Below are positions 1 to 6,728 of a stretch of DNA of 10,060 nucleotides, piece after piece. The first letter of the stretch is position 1, and each line of letters opens with the position of its first letter. Origin of the DNA: an uncultured Sulfurovum sp. Its GTDB lineage: Bacteria; Campylobacterota; Campylobacteria; Campylobacterales; Sulfurovaceae. The position numbers were made by a program, and so were the translations under genes. The notes beneath the pieces are model-generated. The model ran no database searches. It was not told the DNA's origin and was given only the letters and a program-made list of their open reading frames with translations. The stretch covers positions 1 to 10,060 of the forward strand of contig CAMZNQ010000038.1 in NCBI GenBank assembly GCA_947313765.1. Direction: 5' to 3'.

Positions 1-2
1 AA

Positions 3-131
3 CTTACCCTAGAGGATATGGATGGAAATAGTGGAAAACCTAAAAGTGTATCTGGAAGCTACACAATAGACATAGATAGATTTAGATGGAATTTGTTGAA
101 TGGATTGGTAAATCCACCTACTACAAGCTAA
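3..131 (+). CDS. C-terminal fragment of an unidentified protein (5' end outside window)
   Basis: An open frame enters from the left edge and ends at TAA 129-131, giving 42 residues that run from LTLEDMDG to VNPPTTS. It is the only one of the three + frames open at the edge; the other two hit stops within about 30 bases. The tail is polar, with alternating charged and aromatic residues (DIDRFRW) and a proline/threonine-rich end. It has no membrane segment or recognisable motif. I cannot name a family. A REP-like hairpin with a T-rich stretch begins about 25 bases after the stop, so transcription may end there. That it is coding is likely, because the frame is clean and stops just before a change in base composition, but the fragment is short. 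Confidence 0.55.
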   Translation, partial: LTLEDMDGNSGKPKSVSGSYTIDIDRFRWNLLNGLVNPPTTS

Positions 132-155
132 ATAAAGCTACAATTCATCAAGATT

Positions 156-181
156 GTCGGAGTGAGGATACCCCGACCTAC
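156..181 (-). repeat. REP-like GTAG-flanked hairpin, possibly also the terminator of the upstream gene
   Basis: Read on the - strand, this is GTAG followed by GTCGGGGT, a six-base loop, and ACTCCGAC. The eight-base arms pair fully on that strand with one G-T wobble; on the + strand the same position is an A-C mismatch. A GTAG tetranucleotide directly 5' of an imperfect palindrome is the layout of bacterial REP elements mobilised by TnpA-REP (RAYT) transposases. The GC-rich arms stand out in AT-rich surroundings. On the + strand the hairpin is followed by CTACACC and then a T-rich stretch (184-194), so it could also stop transcription of the gene ending at 131. Only one copy is in the window, so the repeat nature is inferred. 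Confidence 0.5.
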
Positions 182-267
182 ACCTTTTTATTTTAGAAAC
201 ATTATTATTGATTTAAATCTCTACATAGAAATAGGATTTTATATGTTTGTAAAATTTAGTTCAAAGT

Positions 268-296
268 TTGACCTAAAGGTTTTTTTAATGTATAAT
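268..296 (+). promoter_or_regulatory. sigma70-type promoter of the lplT-aas fusion gene
   Basis: TTGACC at 268-273 and a perfect TATAAT at 291-296 are separated by exactly 17 bases. The spacer is T-rich just upstream of the -10, as is common in AT-rich epsilon-type genomes. The start codon at 327 lies 30 bases downstream of the -10, leaving a short leader with the ribosome binding site AAAGG at 316-320. This is the best-formed promoter in the window. Confidence 0.75.
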
Positions 297-326
297 ATTT
301 TTTAACATTTTTAATAAAGGATAGGC

Positions 327-3300
327 GTGAGACAACTATTTAAAATTGGAGGATTTACTCCATATATATTTATAATTTTTTTAAATGCTATGACCGATTT
401 AGGACATAAGATAGTATTACAAAATACAATATTAAAATCTTATGATGGTTCAGACCTCATCATTCTAACTGCAACTGTTAATGCTTTGATTCTATTACCT
501 TTTATATTTCTATTTTCAAAAGCAGGTTTTTTAAGTGATAAATACTCTAAAACTAAGATTATTAAAGTGGCTTCATTTTTTGCTATTATTATTACTACTT
601 TGATTCTTATCTCCTATATTATGGGTTGGTTTTGGGTAGCTTTTGGATTGACTTTTATATTGGCTGGACAATCTGCAATATATAGCCCTGCTAAATATGG
701 GTTAATAAAAGAGATGAGTAGAGATAATAGTGAGTTAATATCTGCAAACTCTCTTGTTCAATCTATGACAATCATATCTATCTTAGCAGGTACAGTTATC
801 TACTCTATATTTTTTGAACTACTGCTACCTGATGGAGTAGAAGATAAATCAGAGATATTAAAATATATATATCCAGTAGGATTTGCACTTATTTTTGCAT
901 CAATCATAGAGTTTTTACTATCTTTAGAGTTAATAAAAAGAGTAGAGAGTAAAATCTCTAAAGTAGATAGAGAGGCAGAAGCTGTTGGGCTAAGAGAGAA
1001 TATATCTATCTTAAAGAAGAGAGATGCCGTTTGGATGTCAATTATTGGACTTTCCATATTTTGGGGATTATCTCAACTTGTTATTGCTATCTTTGGAGCA
1101 TATCTAAAGAGAGATTTAGGTGTTGATAATACAGTAATAGCTAATGGTATTTTATCTCTATCGGGTATTGGGATTATTGTTGGTTCTCTTTTAGTATCAA
1201 GATTTTCAAGAGAGTATATTGAGATGGGTATTGTTCCCATTGGAGTATTGGGGATAACATTAACTCTATTTTCCATTAATTATGTTGACTCTATTAGCTC
1301 TTTAGCTTTTATCTTTTTTATCTATGGTATCTCTTCAGGTCTTTTAATTATCCCTCTAAATACTCTTATCCAATCTCTTACCCCACAATCAGTAATTGGA
1401 AAAGTCTTAGCAGGAAATAATCTTATGCAAAATATAGTAATGTTTACTTTTTTATTTATGACTACACTCTTTGCATATGGTGGGATAGATAGTTCACATC
1501 TGTTTACTCTTGCTTTTATTATCTCACTAGTTGGATTTATATATAGTATGAAGCTACTAGCACCAGAGATGATTCGCTTTTTAGTTCGCATTACATTTGG
1601 ACTCTTTTATGATATTGACATAAAGGGTTTAAAGAACATAGAGGAGGGTAGGGGTGTCCTACTTTTAGGGAATCATATCTCATTTTTAGATTGGGCTTTT
1701 TTACAGATTGCATATCCAAATCAGATACGTTTCGTGATTGATAGAAACTACTACAATCTTTGGTACTTAAAACCTATTTTTAAATTTTTTAAAGCAATTC
1801 CTATCTCTACTCGTGGAGGAAAGAGAGCCTTGCATCTAGTTGGAGAAGCTCTAAATAGAGGAGAAACAGTAGCGTTATTTCCAGAGGGACACTTAAGTCG
1901 TAATGGTCATTTAGGGAAGTTTCAAAAAGGATTCGAGTTTGCTGTAGTTGATGTAGAGAGTGCCATTATTATACCTTTCTACCTGCGTGGTCTTTGGGAG
2001 GGGAAATTTTCACATGCCTCTAAGAAGATAAAAGAGAAGAGCAATAGAGATATAGGTGTCTCTTTTGGAAAAGCCTTAGATATTAAATCCTCTCCTAAAG
2101 AGGTTAAAGATGAACTATTTAAACTATCTATTGAGTCATGGAAATCTTACGTTTCACGTCTTCCCTCATTGCCAAAAGCTTGGATAGTTCAAGCTAAAAA
2201 AGTTGGAAATAACCTATCTGTTGCAGACTCAACAGGGGTTGAACTTTCAGGATATAGATTTATCACAGCTGTTCTCTTGATGAGGGGAGCATTTAAGGAG
2301 ATTTTACTAAAAGATAATCAGAATGTAGGTTTAATTGTTCCAACAAGTGCAGGAGGAAGCATTGCAAATATGGCAACTCTTACTCTTGGAAAGAGTGTTG
2401 TAAATATCAACTACTCTAGTGGAGTAGATAGCATTAGATATGCCCTTAAAATTGCCAACATAAAACAGGTTATTAGTTCAAAACAGTTTATGATAAAGTT
2501 AAAGGCTAAAGGTTTTGATTTACAAGAGGCTTTAGATGGGGTTGAGGTTATATATCTTGAAGATTTAAAATCTAAAATGGGTAAAAAGTTACAGCTTAAA
2601 ACCTTTTTAATAGCTAGATTTATGCCTACCTCTCTTCTCTCTATCTGTTATGTAAAAAGAGTTTCAACTTTAGATACGGTTGCCATCTTGTTTTCTAGTG
2701 GGAGTGAGGGAAAACCAAAAGGGATTGAGTTGAGTCACCAAAATATTATGGGAGATATTAAACAGTTCATAAACTTAGTAAATCCTAACAAGAGTGATGT
2801 GATGCTTGGCACACTTCCTATTTTTCACTCATTTGGTTTAACTGTTACCACTCTTACACCACTTATTGAGGGCATTCCTGTTGTCTGCCATCCTGACCCC
2901 ACCGATGGTTTAGGAATTGCTAAGATGTCAGCTAAATATAATGCAACTTTTCTTTTTGCAACAGCTACTTTCTTTAGACTCTATGCAAGAAATAGAAAAA
3001 TACACCCTCTTATGTTTGCTAATCTTAGAATGGTTATCGCAGGTGCAGAGAGATTGCCAAAAGAGATTAGAACTATATTTCAAGAGAGATTTAACAAAAC
3101 CATCTTAGAGGGTTATGGAGCAACAGAGACATCTCCTGTAATCTCTTGTAATATTAATGATGCTTTAGTTCCAGATACCTATCATGTTCAAGTAGGTAAT
3201 AGATTTGGAACAGTTGGATTACCTATTTTAGGTACATCATTTATGGTTGTTGACCCAAATAGTTTTGAGCCTCTAAAAACAGGAGAAGATGGCATGATTT

Positions 3301-3767
3301 TAGTTGGTGGAGTGCAGATAATGAAAGGATATATAGGAGAGCCTCAAAAGACAAAAGATGTTATTGTAGAGATAGATGGTATCCGTTGGTACATTACAGG
3401 AGATAAAGGACATTTAGATGAAGATGGATTCTTAACTATTGTTGACCGTTATAGCCGTTTTGCTAAAGTTGGTGGGGAGATGATAAGTCTCGGGCTAGTA
3501 GAGAGTGAAATTGGTAAAATTTTAAAAGAAGATGAAGAGGTAGCCATAACAGCCATACCAGATGATAAAAAAGGGGAACGTTTAGTTCTTCTTTTTGAGG
3601 GAGAGAGAGAGATAGATGAGTTAAAAGATAAGATTAGAGGCATAGGGTTAAATCCACTCTTTATCCCTAGTAGATATTTTAAAGTAGATTCTATCCCAAA
3701 ACTTGGAACAGGTAAGTCTGACTTTAATGGGGTAAAGATATTGGCTTTAGATTTGGTAAGTAACTAA
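327..3767 (+). CDS. aas: Fused lysophospholipid flippase / acyltransferase / acyl-ACP synthetase (LplT-Aas)
   Basis: This 1146-residue inner-membrane protein probably recycles lysophospholipids. It would flip them inward, charge ACP with a fatty acid using ATP, and reacylate the lyso-lipid. Residues 1 to about 415 are a 12-span MFS/LplT-like permease with SDKYSK at 70-75 and SPAKYG at 120-125. Residues about 430-625 are a PlsC-type acyltransferase with the catalytic H450-x4-D455 box and FPEGH at 518-522. Residues about 650-1140 are an AMP-forming synthetase. Its ATP loop is SSGSEGKPKG at 790-799, followed by GYGATET at 929-935, D1026 in YITGDKG, R1041, and the adenylation lysine K1130 in GTGK. 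All catalytic residues I looked for are present, so all three parts look active. E. coli encodes LplT and Aas separately and side by side; the single-chain form is known in other bacteria. The GTG start is supported by AAAGG six bases upstream and by the promoter at 268-296. The gene appears monocistronic. Confidence 0.9.
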   Translation: MRQLFKIGGFTPYIFIIFLNAMTDLGHKIVLQNTILKSYDGSDLIILTATVNALILLPFIFLFSKAGFLSDKYSKTKIIKVASFFAIIITTLILISYIMGWFWVAFGLTFILAGQSAIYSPAKYGLIKEMSRDNSELISANSLVQSMTIISILAGTVIYSIFFELLLPDGVEDKSEILKYIYPVGFALIFASIIEFLLSLELIKRVESKISKVDREAEAVGLRENISILKKRDAVWMSIIGLSIFWGLSQLVIAIFGAYLKRDLGVDNTVIANGILSLSGIGIIVGSLLVSRFSREYIEMGIVPIGVLGITLTLFSINYVDSISSLAFIFFIYGISSGLLIIPLNTLIQSLTPQSVIGKVLAGNNLMQNIVMFTFLFMTTLFAYGGIDSSHLFTLAFIISLVGFIYSMKLLAPEMIRFLVRITFGLFYDIDIKGLKNIEEGRGVLLLGNHISFLDWAFLQIAYPNQIRFVIDRNYYNLWYLKPIFKFFKAIPISTRGGKRALHLVGEALNRGETVALFPEGHLSRNGHLGKFQKGFEFAVVDVESAIIIPFYLRGLWEGKFSHASKKIKEKSNRDIGVSFGKALDIKSSPKEVKDELFKLSIESWKSYVSRLPSLPKAWIVQAKKVGNNLSVADSTGVELSGYRFITAVLLMRGAFKEILLKDNQNVGLIVPTSAGGSIANMATLTLGKSVVNINYSSGVDSIRYALKIANIKQVISSKQFMIKLKAKGFDLQEALDGVEVIYLEDLKSKMGKKLQLKTFLIARFMPTSLLSICYVKRVSTLDTVAILFSSGSEGKPKGIELSHQNIMGDIKQFINLVNPNKSDVMLGTLPIFHSFGLTVTTLTPLIEGIPVVCHPDPTDGLGIAKMSAKYNATFLFATATFFRLYARNRKIHPLMFANLRMVIAGAERLPKEIRTIFQERFNKTILEGYGATETSPVISCNINDALVPDTYHVQVGNRFGTVGLPILGTSFMVVDPNSFEPLKTGEDGMILVGGVQIMKGYIGEPQKTKDVIVEIDGIRWYITGDKGHLDEDGFLTIVDRYSRFAKVGGEMISLGLVESEIGKILKEDEEVAITAIPDDKKGERLVLLFEGEREIDELKDKIRGIGLNPLFIPSRYFKVDSIPKLGTGKSDFNGVKILALDLVSN

Positions 3768-3777
3768 TCATCTATTT

Positions 3778-3809
3778 GATACTCCACCTCATTTATGAGG
3801 TAGAGTATC
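3778..3809. terminator. Hairpin between convergent lplT-aas and CAP-protein genes
   Basis: GATACTCCACCTCAT and ATGAGGTAGAGTATC form 15-base arms around a two-base centre (in practice a 13-bp stem with an ATTTAT loop). The single imperfection is A-C on the + strand but a G-T wobble on the - strand. It begins 10 bases after the aas stop and ends 4 bases before the 3' end of the convergent gene. Neither side has a strong T run, so it may act as a weak bidirectional terminator or an mRNA 3'-end stabiliser. Confidence 0.6.
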
Positions 3810-3813
3810 TCAA

Positions 3814-5043
3814 TTAGCTTAAAATATTTAGCTTTAATTTATGTGTTCCAATTTTTAGATAATATATTTTATATGATGATTTTAATGCTGTTATCTGTAG
3901 TGTATTTTTATCAATAAATTTCATATTAAAATTGGAATTGTATCGTACATTATGTAGTAAGTCAGTTGCTGTTTTAGGAGGAAAGTAAAAAATATTAGGT
4001 TCATTAACTTTTACCGTAATAGTTTTAGTTTCATCTTCTATTTTATGTAGAGGTATTTCATATTTTCGTGTTTTAAATGACCATTTCTTTTCAATCATTT
4101 TACCATCAACAATAGCTAAAAATTTAATGACATAAGTGCTATTCCACTCAAGTCTATTTAGAGGAAAGAGTACAAATGAGAATCTGTTTAAACGTCTATT
4201 TGGGTCTGTTTTGTAATCATATATTATGGTATCTTTTATATGATTTCCTCTCTTGTCTAAAAGTTTAAATTTAAGTAGTTTTATATCTTTAAAGGTAGCT
4301 TGATTAAAAGATATACTAATAGGAAAACCACTTACATCATAATTTGGCAAGGGGTCAGGTAATTCATTAAAAAAGACAGGAGGAACATCTATTTGATTAT
4401 TAAATGGATAGGTTACTATTTTAGAGTTTAAATCTCTATATCTATTTAATGCTTCATTTAAATCTTTTTTTGATGTTTTATTTGATTCCTGATAGAGTCT
4501 ATTTAGTGATGATGAACCAATATTATATACAAAAGCTGTTTTTATTTTATCTCTTCTATTTTGCTTTATTGATATACCTATCTCATCTGCTTGAAAGTCT
4601 AAGAAGGCTAAACGGTGATATATTGCTGAAAATAGACCATCAATAGACTCTTTATAATTTCTATTATTTGAAGATACATTTTCTATAATTAATTCTGTAT
4701 TATATCCTGCATATTTTACTCTTTGACCTGCAAATTTTCCTGTAAAACCACTTTTGTTATCCTCTTCATAGTGTCCATAGGTTCTATTTTCAATAAGATA
4801 TGAGGCATGGTTACTACTTGCTTTATCTAAAATTATATTTCTTGAAAAAGGAATAAGTCCTGTACCTTTTCGTAGTTTATTAATATATTTTAATGCCTTT
4901 TCTTCTTCTTCATTGCTATTAATGGTTATAGTCTCGTTTTTTTGATTATATTGTTTTGTTAATTGTGAAGAGAAAAAATAGATATACATTAAGAATATGG
5001 CAACTATTCCTAACATTATAGTGCGTAAATTCTTTGTTAGCAT
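3814..5043 (-). CDS. Membrane-anchored CAP/SCP-domain protein (YkwD-like) with a C-terminal beta-rich module
   Basis: The 409-residue protein has one N-terminal hydrophobic segment at about 8-25, an uncleaved anchor or signal peptide, so the rest should be periplasmic. Residues about 46-180 match the CAP superfamily, with HA at 79-80, YGH ending at H91, an EN pair at 121-122 and a YHR at 142-144 followed by a GI strand. H79/H91, E121 and H143 correspond to the conserved cavity residues. Residues about 215-325 form a second module opening with PPVFFNELPDPLPNYDVSG and ending in a W-x-F-K-T strand, as in other bacterial CAP proteins, and probably Ig-like. Residues 335-409 are of unknown type. 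The biochemical role of bacterial CAP proteins is unsettled, so I give none. ATG at 5043 has AAGGA seven bases upstream. Its promoter is at 5080-5108. It converges on aas and diverges from the gene at 5213. Confidence 0.8.
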   Translation of the reverse strand: MLTKNLRTIMLGIVAIFLMYIYFFSSQLTKQYNQKNETITINSNEEEEKALKYINKLRKGTGLIPFSRNIILDKASSNHASYLIENRTYGHYEEDNKSGFTGKFAGQRVKYAGYNTELIIENVSSNNRNYKESIDGLFSAIYHRLAFLDFQADEIGISIKQNRRDKIKTAFVYNIGSSSLNRLYQESNKTSKKDLNEALNRYRDLNSKIVTYPFNNQIDVPPVFFNELPDPLPNYDVSGFPISISFNQATFKDIKLLKFKLLDKRGNHIKDTIIYDYKTDPNRRLNRFSFVLFPLNRLEWNSTYVIKFLAIVDGKMIEKKWSFKTRKYEIPLHKIEDETKTITVKVNEPNIFYFPPKTATDLLHNVRYNSNFNMKFIDKNTLQITALKSSYKIYYLKIGTHKLKLNILS

Positions 5044-5079
5044 CTATTTTTCCTTAGTCGTATTATTTATTCCATAAGT

Positions 5080-5108
5080 AGTATAACATAAAAAAAAATA
5101 AAAAACAA
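5080..5108 (-). promoter_or_regulatory. Extended -10 promoter of the CAP-domain gene, with a poly-T spacer
   Basis: On the - strand TATACT (5085-5080) is preceded by TGT, giving an extended -10. TTGTTT (5108-5103) lies upstream with a 17-base spacer. The spacer contains a run of nine T (A9 on the + strand at 5090-5098). The -10 ends 36 bases before the ATG. A 9-bp direct repeat with 11-base period (AAACAATAT at 5103-5111 and 5114-5122) overlaps the -35 and could be an operator. Confidence 0.6.
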
Positions 5109-5174
5109 TATTTAAACAATATAGTCAAAATAAAATTAATAATTTAAAAAAATGAATCTCCTAAATGAGCTTTA

Positions 5175-5183
5175 TGATATAAT
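5175..5183 (+). promoter_or_regulatory. Extended -10 promoter of the split membrane-protein gene
   Basis: TGATATAAT at 5175-5183 is a perfect TATAAT with an extended TGn element. It lies 29 bases before the ATG at 5213. No convincing -35 is present at the usual spacing, which an extended -10 can tolerate. GAGGA at 5202-5206, six bases before the ATG, is a strong ribosome binding site. Confidence 0.55.
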
Positions 5184-5212
5184 CATTACTTATAACATTT
5201 TGAGGATTATTA

Positions 5213-5434
5213 ATGTACGAAAATAATAATAGACTACTTGTAGATGAAGCTATTGCTTTTGAACCTATTAAAAACACTTTTCGCTTAGGGTGGGAGTTTG
5301 TTAAACTTAACCAACAGTTTACTATAACGGCTATGATTATATTTATTTTACTTAACCTTTTGGTAACCATTCAGGTTGTTTCTTTTATCTTTATGGTCTT
5401 ATCAGCTATTTTTGTTATTCTTATACAAAAATAA
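5213..5434 (+). CDS. N-terminal part (73 aa) of a membrane protein split by an in-frame stop
   Basis: The start is well supported: ATG with GAGGA six bases upstream and an extended -10 promoter at 5175-5183. Residues 1-34 are soluble and rather polar (FEPIKNTFRLGWEFVK region), and 35-72 are strongly hydrophobic, enough for one or two membrane spans, ending ...ILIQK. The frame then meets TAA at 5432-5434. After that single stop the same frame stays open to 6004, and the downstream residues continue as plausible protein (TFYYSTNIESYVAQIE), so I read 5213-6004 as one 263-residue gene with a nonsense codon at position 74. On its own this part could still make a short membrane peptide. I do not recognise a named family. 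The alternative is a genuine short protein followed by a second, translationally coupled gene, but no good second ribosome binding site supports that. Confidence 0.65.
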   Translation: MYENNNRLLVDEAIAFEPIKNTFRLGWEFVKLNQQFTITAMIIFILLNLLVTIQVVSFIFMVLSAIFVILIQK

Positions 5435-5444
5435 AAAAAAAAAA
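5427..5444 (+). other. A5-T-A12 homopolymer tract carrying the interrupting stop codon
   Basis: Five A (5427-5431), one T (5432) and twelve A (5433-5444) sit exactly where the split membrane-protein frame is broken. The TAA stop is formed by the lone T and the first two A of the A12 run. Runs of this length are hot spots for polymerase slippage and for sequencing or assembly length errors. The reading frames on either side agree, so a single one-base length change would not by itself join them. Confidence 0.8.
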
Positions 5445-5476
5445 CTTTTTACTATAGTACAAATATAGAGAGTTAT

Positions 5477-6004
5477 GTGGCTCAAATTGAAGATTCAACT
5501 ATTGATAATTTAGTAAGAAAAGATATCTCTACAGCCTTTGGTTCATATTTGGGATGGTTTCCCTTAACTCTACTATTTACTATCTTATTGGCATCTATAT
5601 CTAGTGTTATGGGAATTACTCCCCATATGTATATGGTGGGTTATGATTCAATTAATCTTTTTGTAGTTTTGGTTCTACCACTACTCTTTATATCATACAT
5701 ACAACCTTTAGTTCAAGCTAATATTATTTTGTCAAATGGTTTTAAAGAGGGATTTAAGGCAGTATTTACACTATTTTCTATTAATCTATGGCGTTCATCT
5801 TTTCAATTATCCTATTTTAAATATATTGTTAGTTTTTGGTTAACTATTATAATACTTCTATTTTTATTCTCTTTTTTCATTGGAATGTTAGGAACAATTG
5901 GTCTATCAATTATTGGCAATATTTTAATCTTCATTTTAGTATATATTTTTATGATTACTATGGCAATAAGTTCAATGATGGCTAAAAGATTAGTTGAACA
6001 TTAG
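5477..6004 (+). CDS. C-terminal part (175 aa or more) of the split multi-span membrane protein
   Basis: This is in the same frame as the part at 5213-5434 (offset 264 bases, exactly 88 codons), and the frame is open from 5435, so GTG 5477 is only the first usable start codon. It has just a weak purine stretch (AGAGAG) upstream. The protein has a short polar N-terminus (IEDSTIDNLVRKDIS) and then about four hydrophobic segments: near residues 23-47, 58-80, 113-138 and 141-167. It ends in a short basic tail. No catalytic motif is visible, and I cannot assign a family or substrate. Joined to the upstream part it would be an inner-membrane protein of about 263 residues with five or six spans. The coding frame has not accumulated further stops, so the break is recent, tolerated by readthrough, or a sequence error. 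It converges on the TlpA-like gene with a 4-base gap. Confidence 0.65.
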   Translation: MAQIEDSTIDNLVRKDISTAFGSYLGWFPLTLLFTILLASISSVMGITPHMYMVGYDSINLFVVLVLPLLFISYIQPLVQANIILSNGFKEGFKAVFTLFSINLWRSSFQLSYFKYIVSFWLTIIILLFLFSFFIGMLGTIGLSIIGNILIFILVYIFMITMAISSMMAKRLVEH

Positions 6005-6014
6005 TCAATTAATC
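5988..6014. terminator. Bidirectional hairpin terminator overlapping both convergent stop codons
   Basis: GATTAGTTGA and TCAATTAATC pair over 10 bases around the loop ACATTAG, with one G-T wobble on the + strand. A TTTACTT stretch follows on the + strand and TTTT on the - strand. The + strand stop TAG (6002-6004) lies in the loop and the - strand stop (6009-6011) lies in the right arm. The stem is AT-rich and therefore weak. Confidence 0.45.
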
Positions 6015-6638
6015 TTTACTTCTATATATAGCTTCAAGATTCTTTTCACTCAATGCACCTATATGAACAAATTTTACCTCTCCCTTTTTATTGAATGATA
6101 TGAAAAAGGGGATAGAACCTTGCCATCTAGCTCTTGATGCTATATAGTTAATCACGCTATTGTTTTCTCTTCCTAGTGCAACAGTGTAGTTAATTCCTTT
6201 ATCTTCAACAAACCCTTTTAACTGCTCTCTGTTTAGCCCTTGAACTTCAATAGCAATAACCTCTAAATCACTATATTTTTTATTCATTAATGAGATTAAA
6301 TGTGGTATCTCTTGTAGACATGGAGGACATCTGTAGCCAAAAAAGATTACAAAAACATTTTTATCTTTATACTCTTGAAATGTTAATCCCCCTTCTGCTT
6401 CATCAATATGAATCTCTTTTCCATTAACTGTTTTTATGGTTAAAATAGATTTTTTAATAGCTATCTCTTTAGAGTTGTTTTTATCTACAGAGTCTCTCTT
6501 TTTGCTATCTATCTTTTCCGATTTTACAGAAGTGCTATTTTTATCCTCTGCTGTTTGATTATTCTCACTCTTTTGAGATTTTGAACATGAGTTCATCAAA
6601 ATAAGAAGTAGTAGTGTGGTTAATATTTTTATTATCAT
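6009..6638 (-). CDS. TlpA-like thioredoxin-fold lipoprotein
   Basis: The 209-residue protein begins with a lipoprotein signal (hydrophobic residues 5-15, then M-N-S-C with lipid cysteine C18). A charged, low-complexity linker rich in K, S, N and D follows at about 19-63. Residues about 65-205 are a thioredoxin fold of the TlpA/AhpC-TSA type. It has FFGYRCPPC with redox cysteines C104 and C107, an EIPHL helix start, a V-I-A-I-E strand, and the cis-proline loop GSIP with P177. It should act in the periplasm, tethered to a membrane, as a thiol-disulfide reductase for an unknown partner. No cytochrome-maturation or Dsb genes are alongside, so its substrate cannot be inferred. ATG 6638 puts the signal peptide at the N-terminus, though the ribosome binding site is weak (AAAGA). 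An extended -10 promoter lies at 6660-6668. Confidence 0.85.
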   Translation of the reverse strand: MIIKILTTLLLLILMNSCSKSQKSENNQTAEDKNSTSVKSEKIDSKKRDSVDKNNSKEIAIKKSILTIKTVNGKEIHIDEAEGGLTFQEYKDKNVFVIFFGYRCPPCLQEIPHLISLMNKKYSDLEVIAIEVQGLNREQLKGFVEDKGINYTVALGRENNSVINYIASRARWQGSIPFFISFNKKGEVKFVHIGALSEKNLEAIYRSKD

Positions 6639-6659
6639 TAAAATGTCTTTTTTTATTGG

Positions 6660-6668
6660 ATTATAACA
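6660..6668 (-). promoter_or_regulatory. Extended -10 promoter of the TlpA-like lipoprotein gene
   Basis: On the - strand TGTTATAAT is a perfect TATAAT with an upstream TGn. It ends 21 bases before the ATG at 6638. No clear -35 is present. The gap 6639-6728 must also hold the promoter of the divergent ABC gene; TTGATT (6673-6678) with TATGCT (6698-6703) is a weak candidate with a 19-base spacer. Confidence 0.5.
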
Positions 6669-6728
6669 GATTTTGATTAATTAAGAGTTAATAAAATTAT
6701 GCTATTGTTCTGTAAAAAAGAGTTTATA

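Noticed and set aside
210..219. Perfect 10-bp palindrome GATTTAAATC upstream of the aas promoter as an operator.
   Set aside because: Short AT-only palindromes are expected by chance in sequence this AT-rich. It lies about 50 bases upstream of the -35 with no second copy.
800..1591. Three - strand open frames of 67-89 codons (800-1057, 1073-1276, 1322-1591) opposite the permease part of lplT-aas.
   Set aside because: They lie wholly opposite a well-supported gene, have no ribosome binding sites or promoters, and show serine/isoleucine-rich composition typical of antisense readings of hydrophobic coding sequence.
6699..6728. ATG 6699 as the start of the ABC exporter, adding MLLFCKKEFI.
   Set aside because: AAGAG is about 11 bases upstream, too far, whereas ATG 6729 has AAGAG at good spacing and begins at the usual exporter N-terminus. 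The longer form is not excluded.
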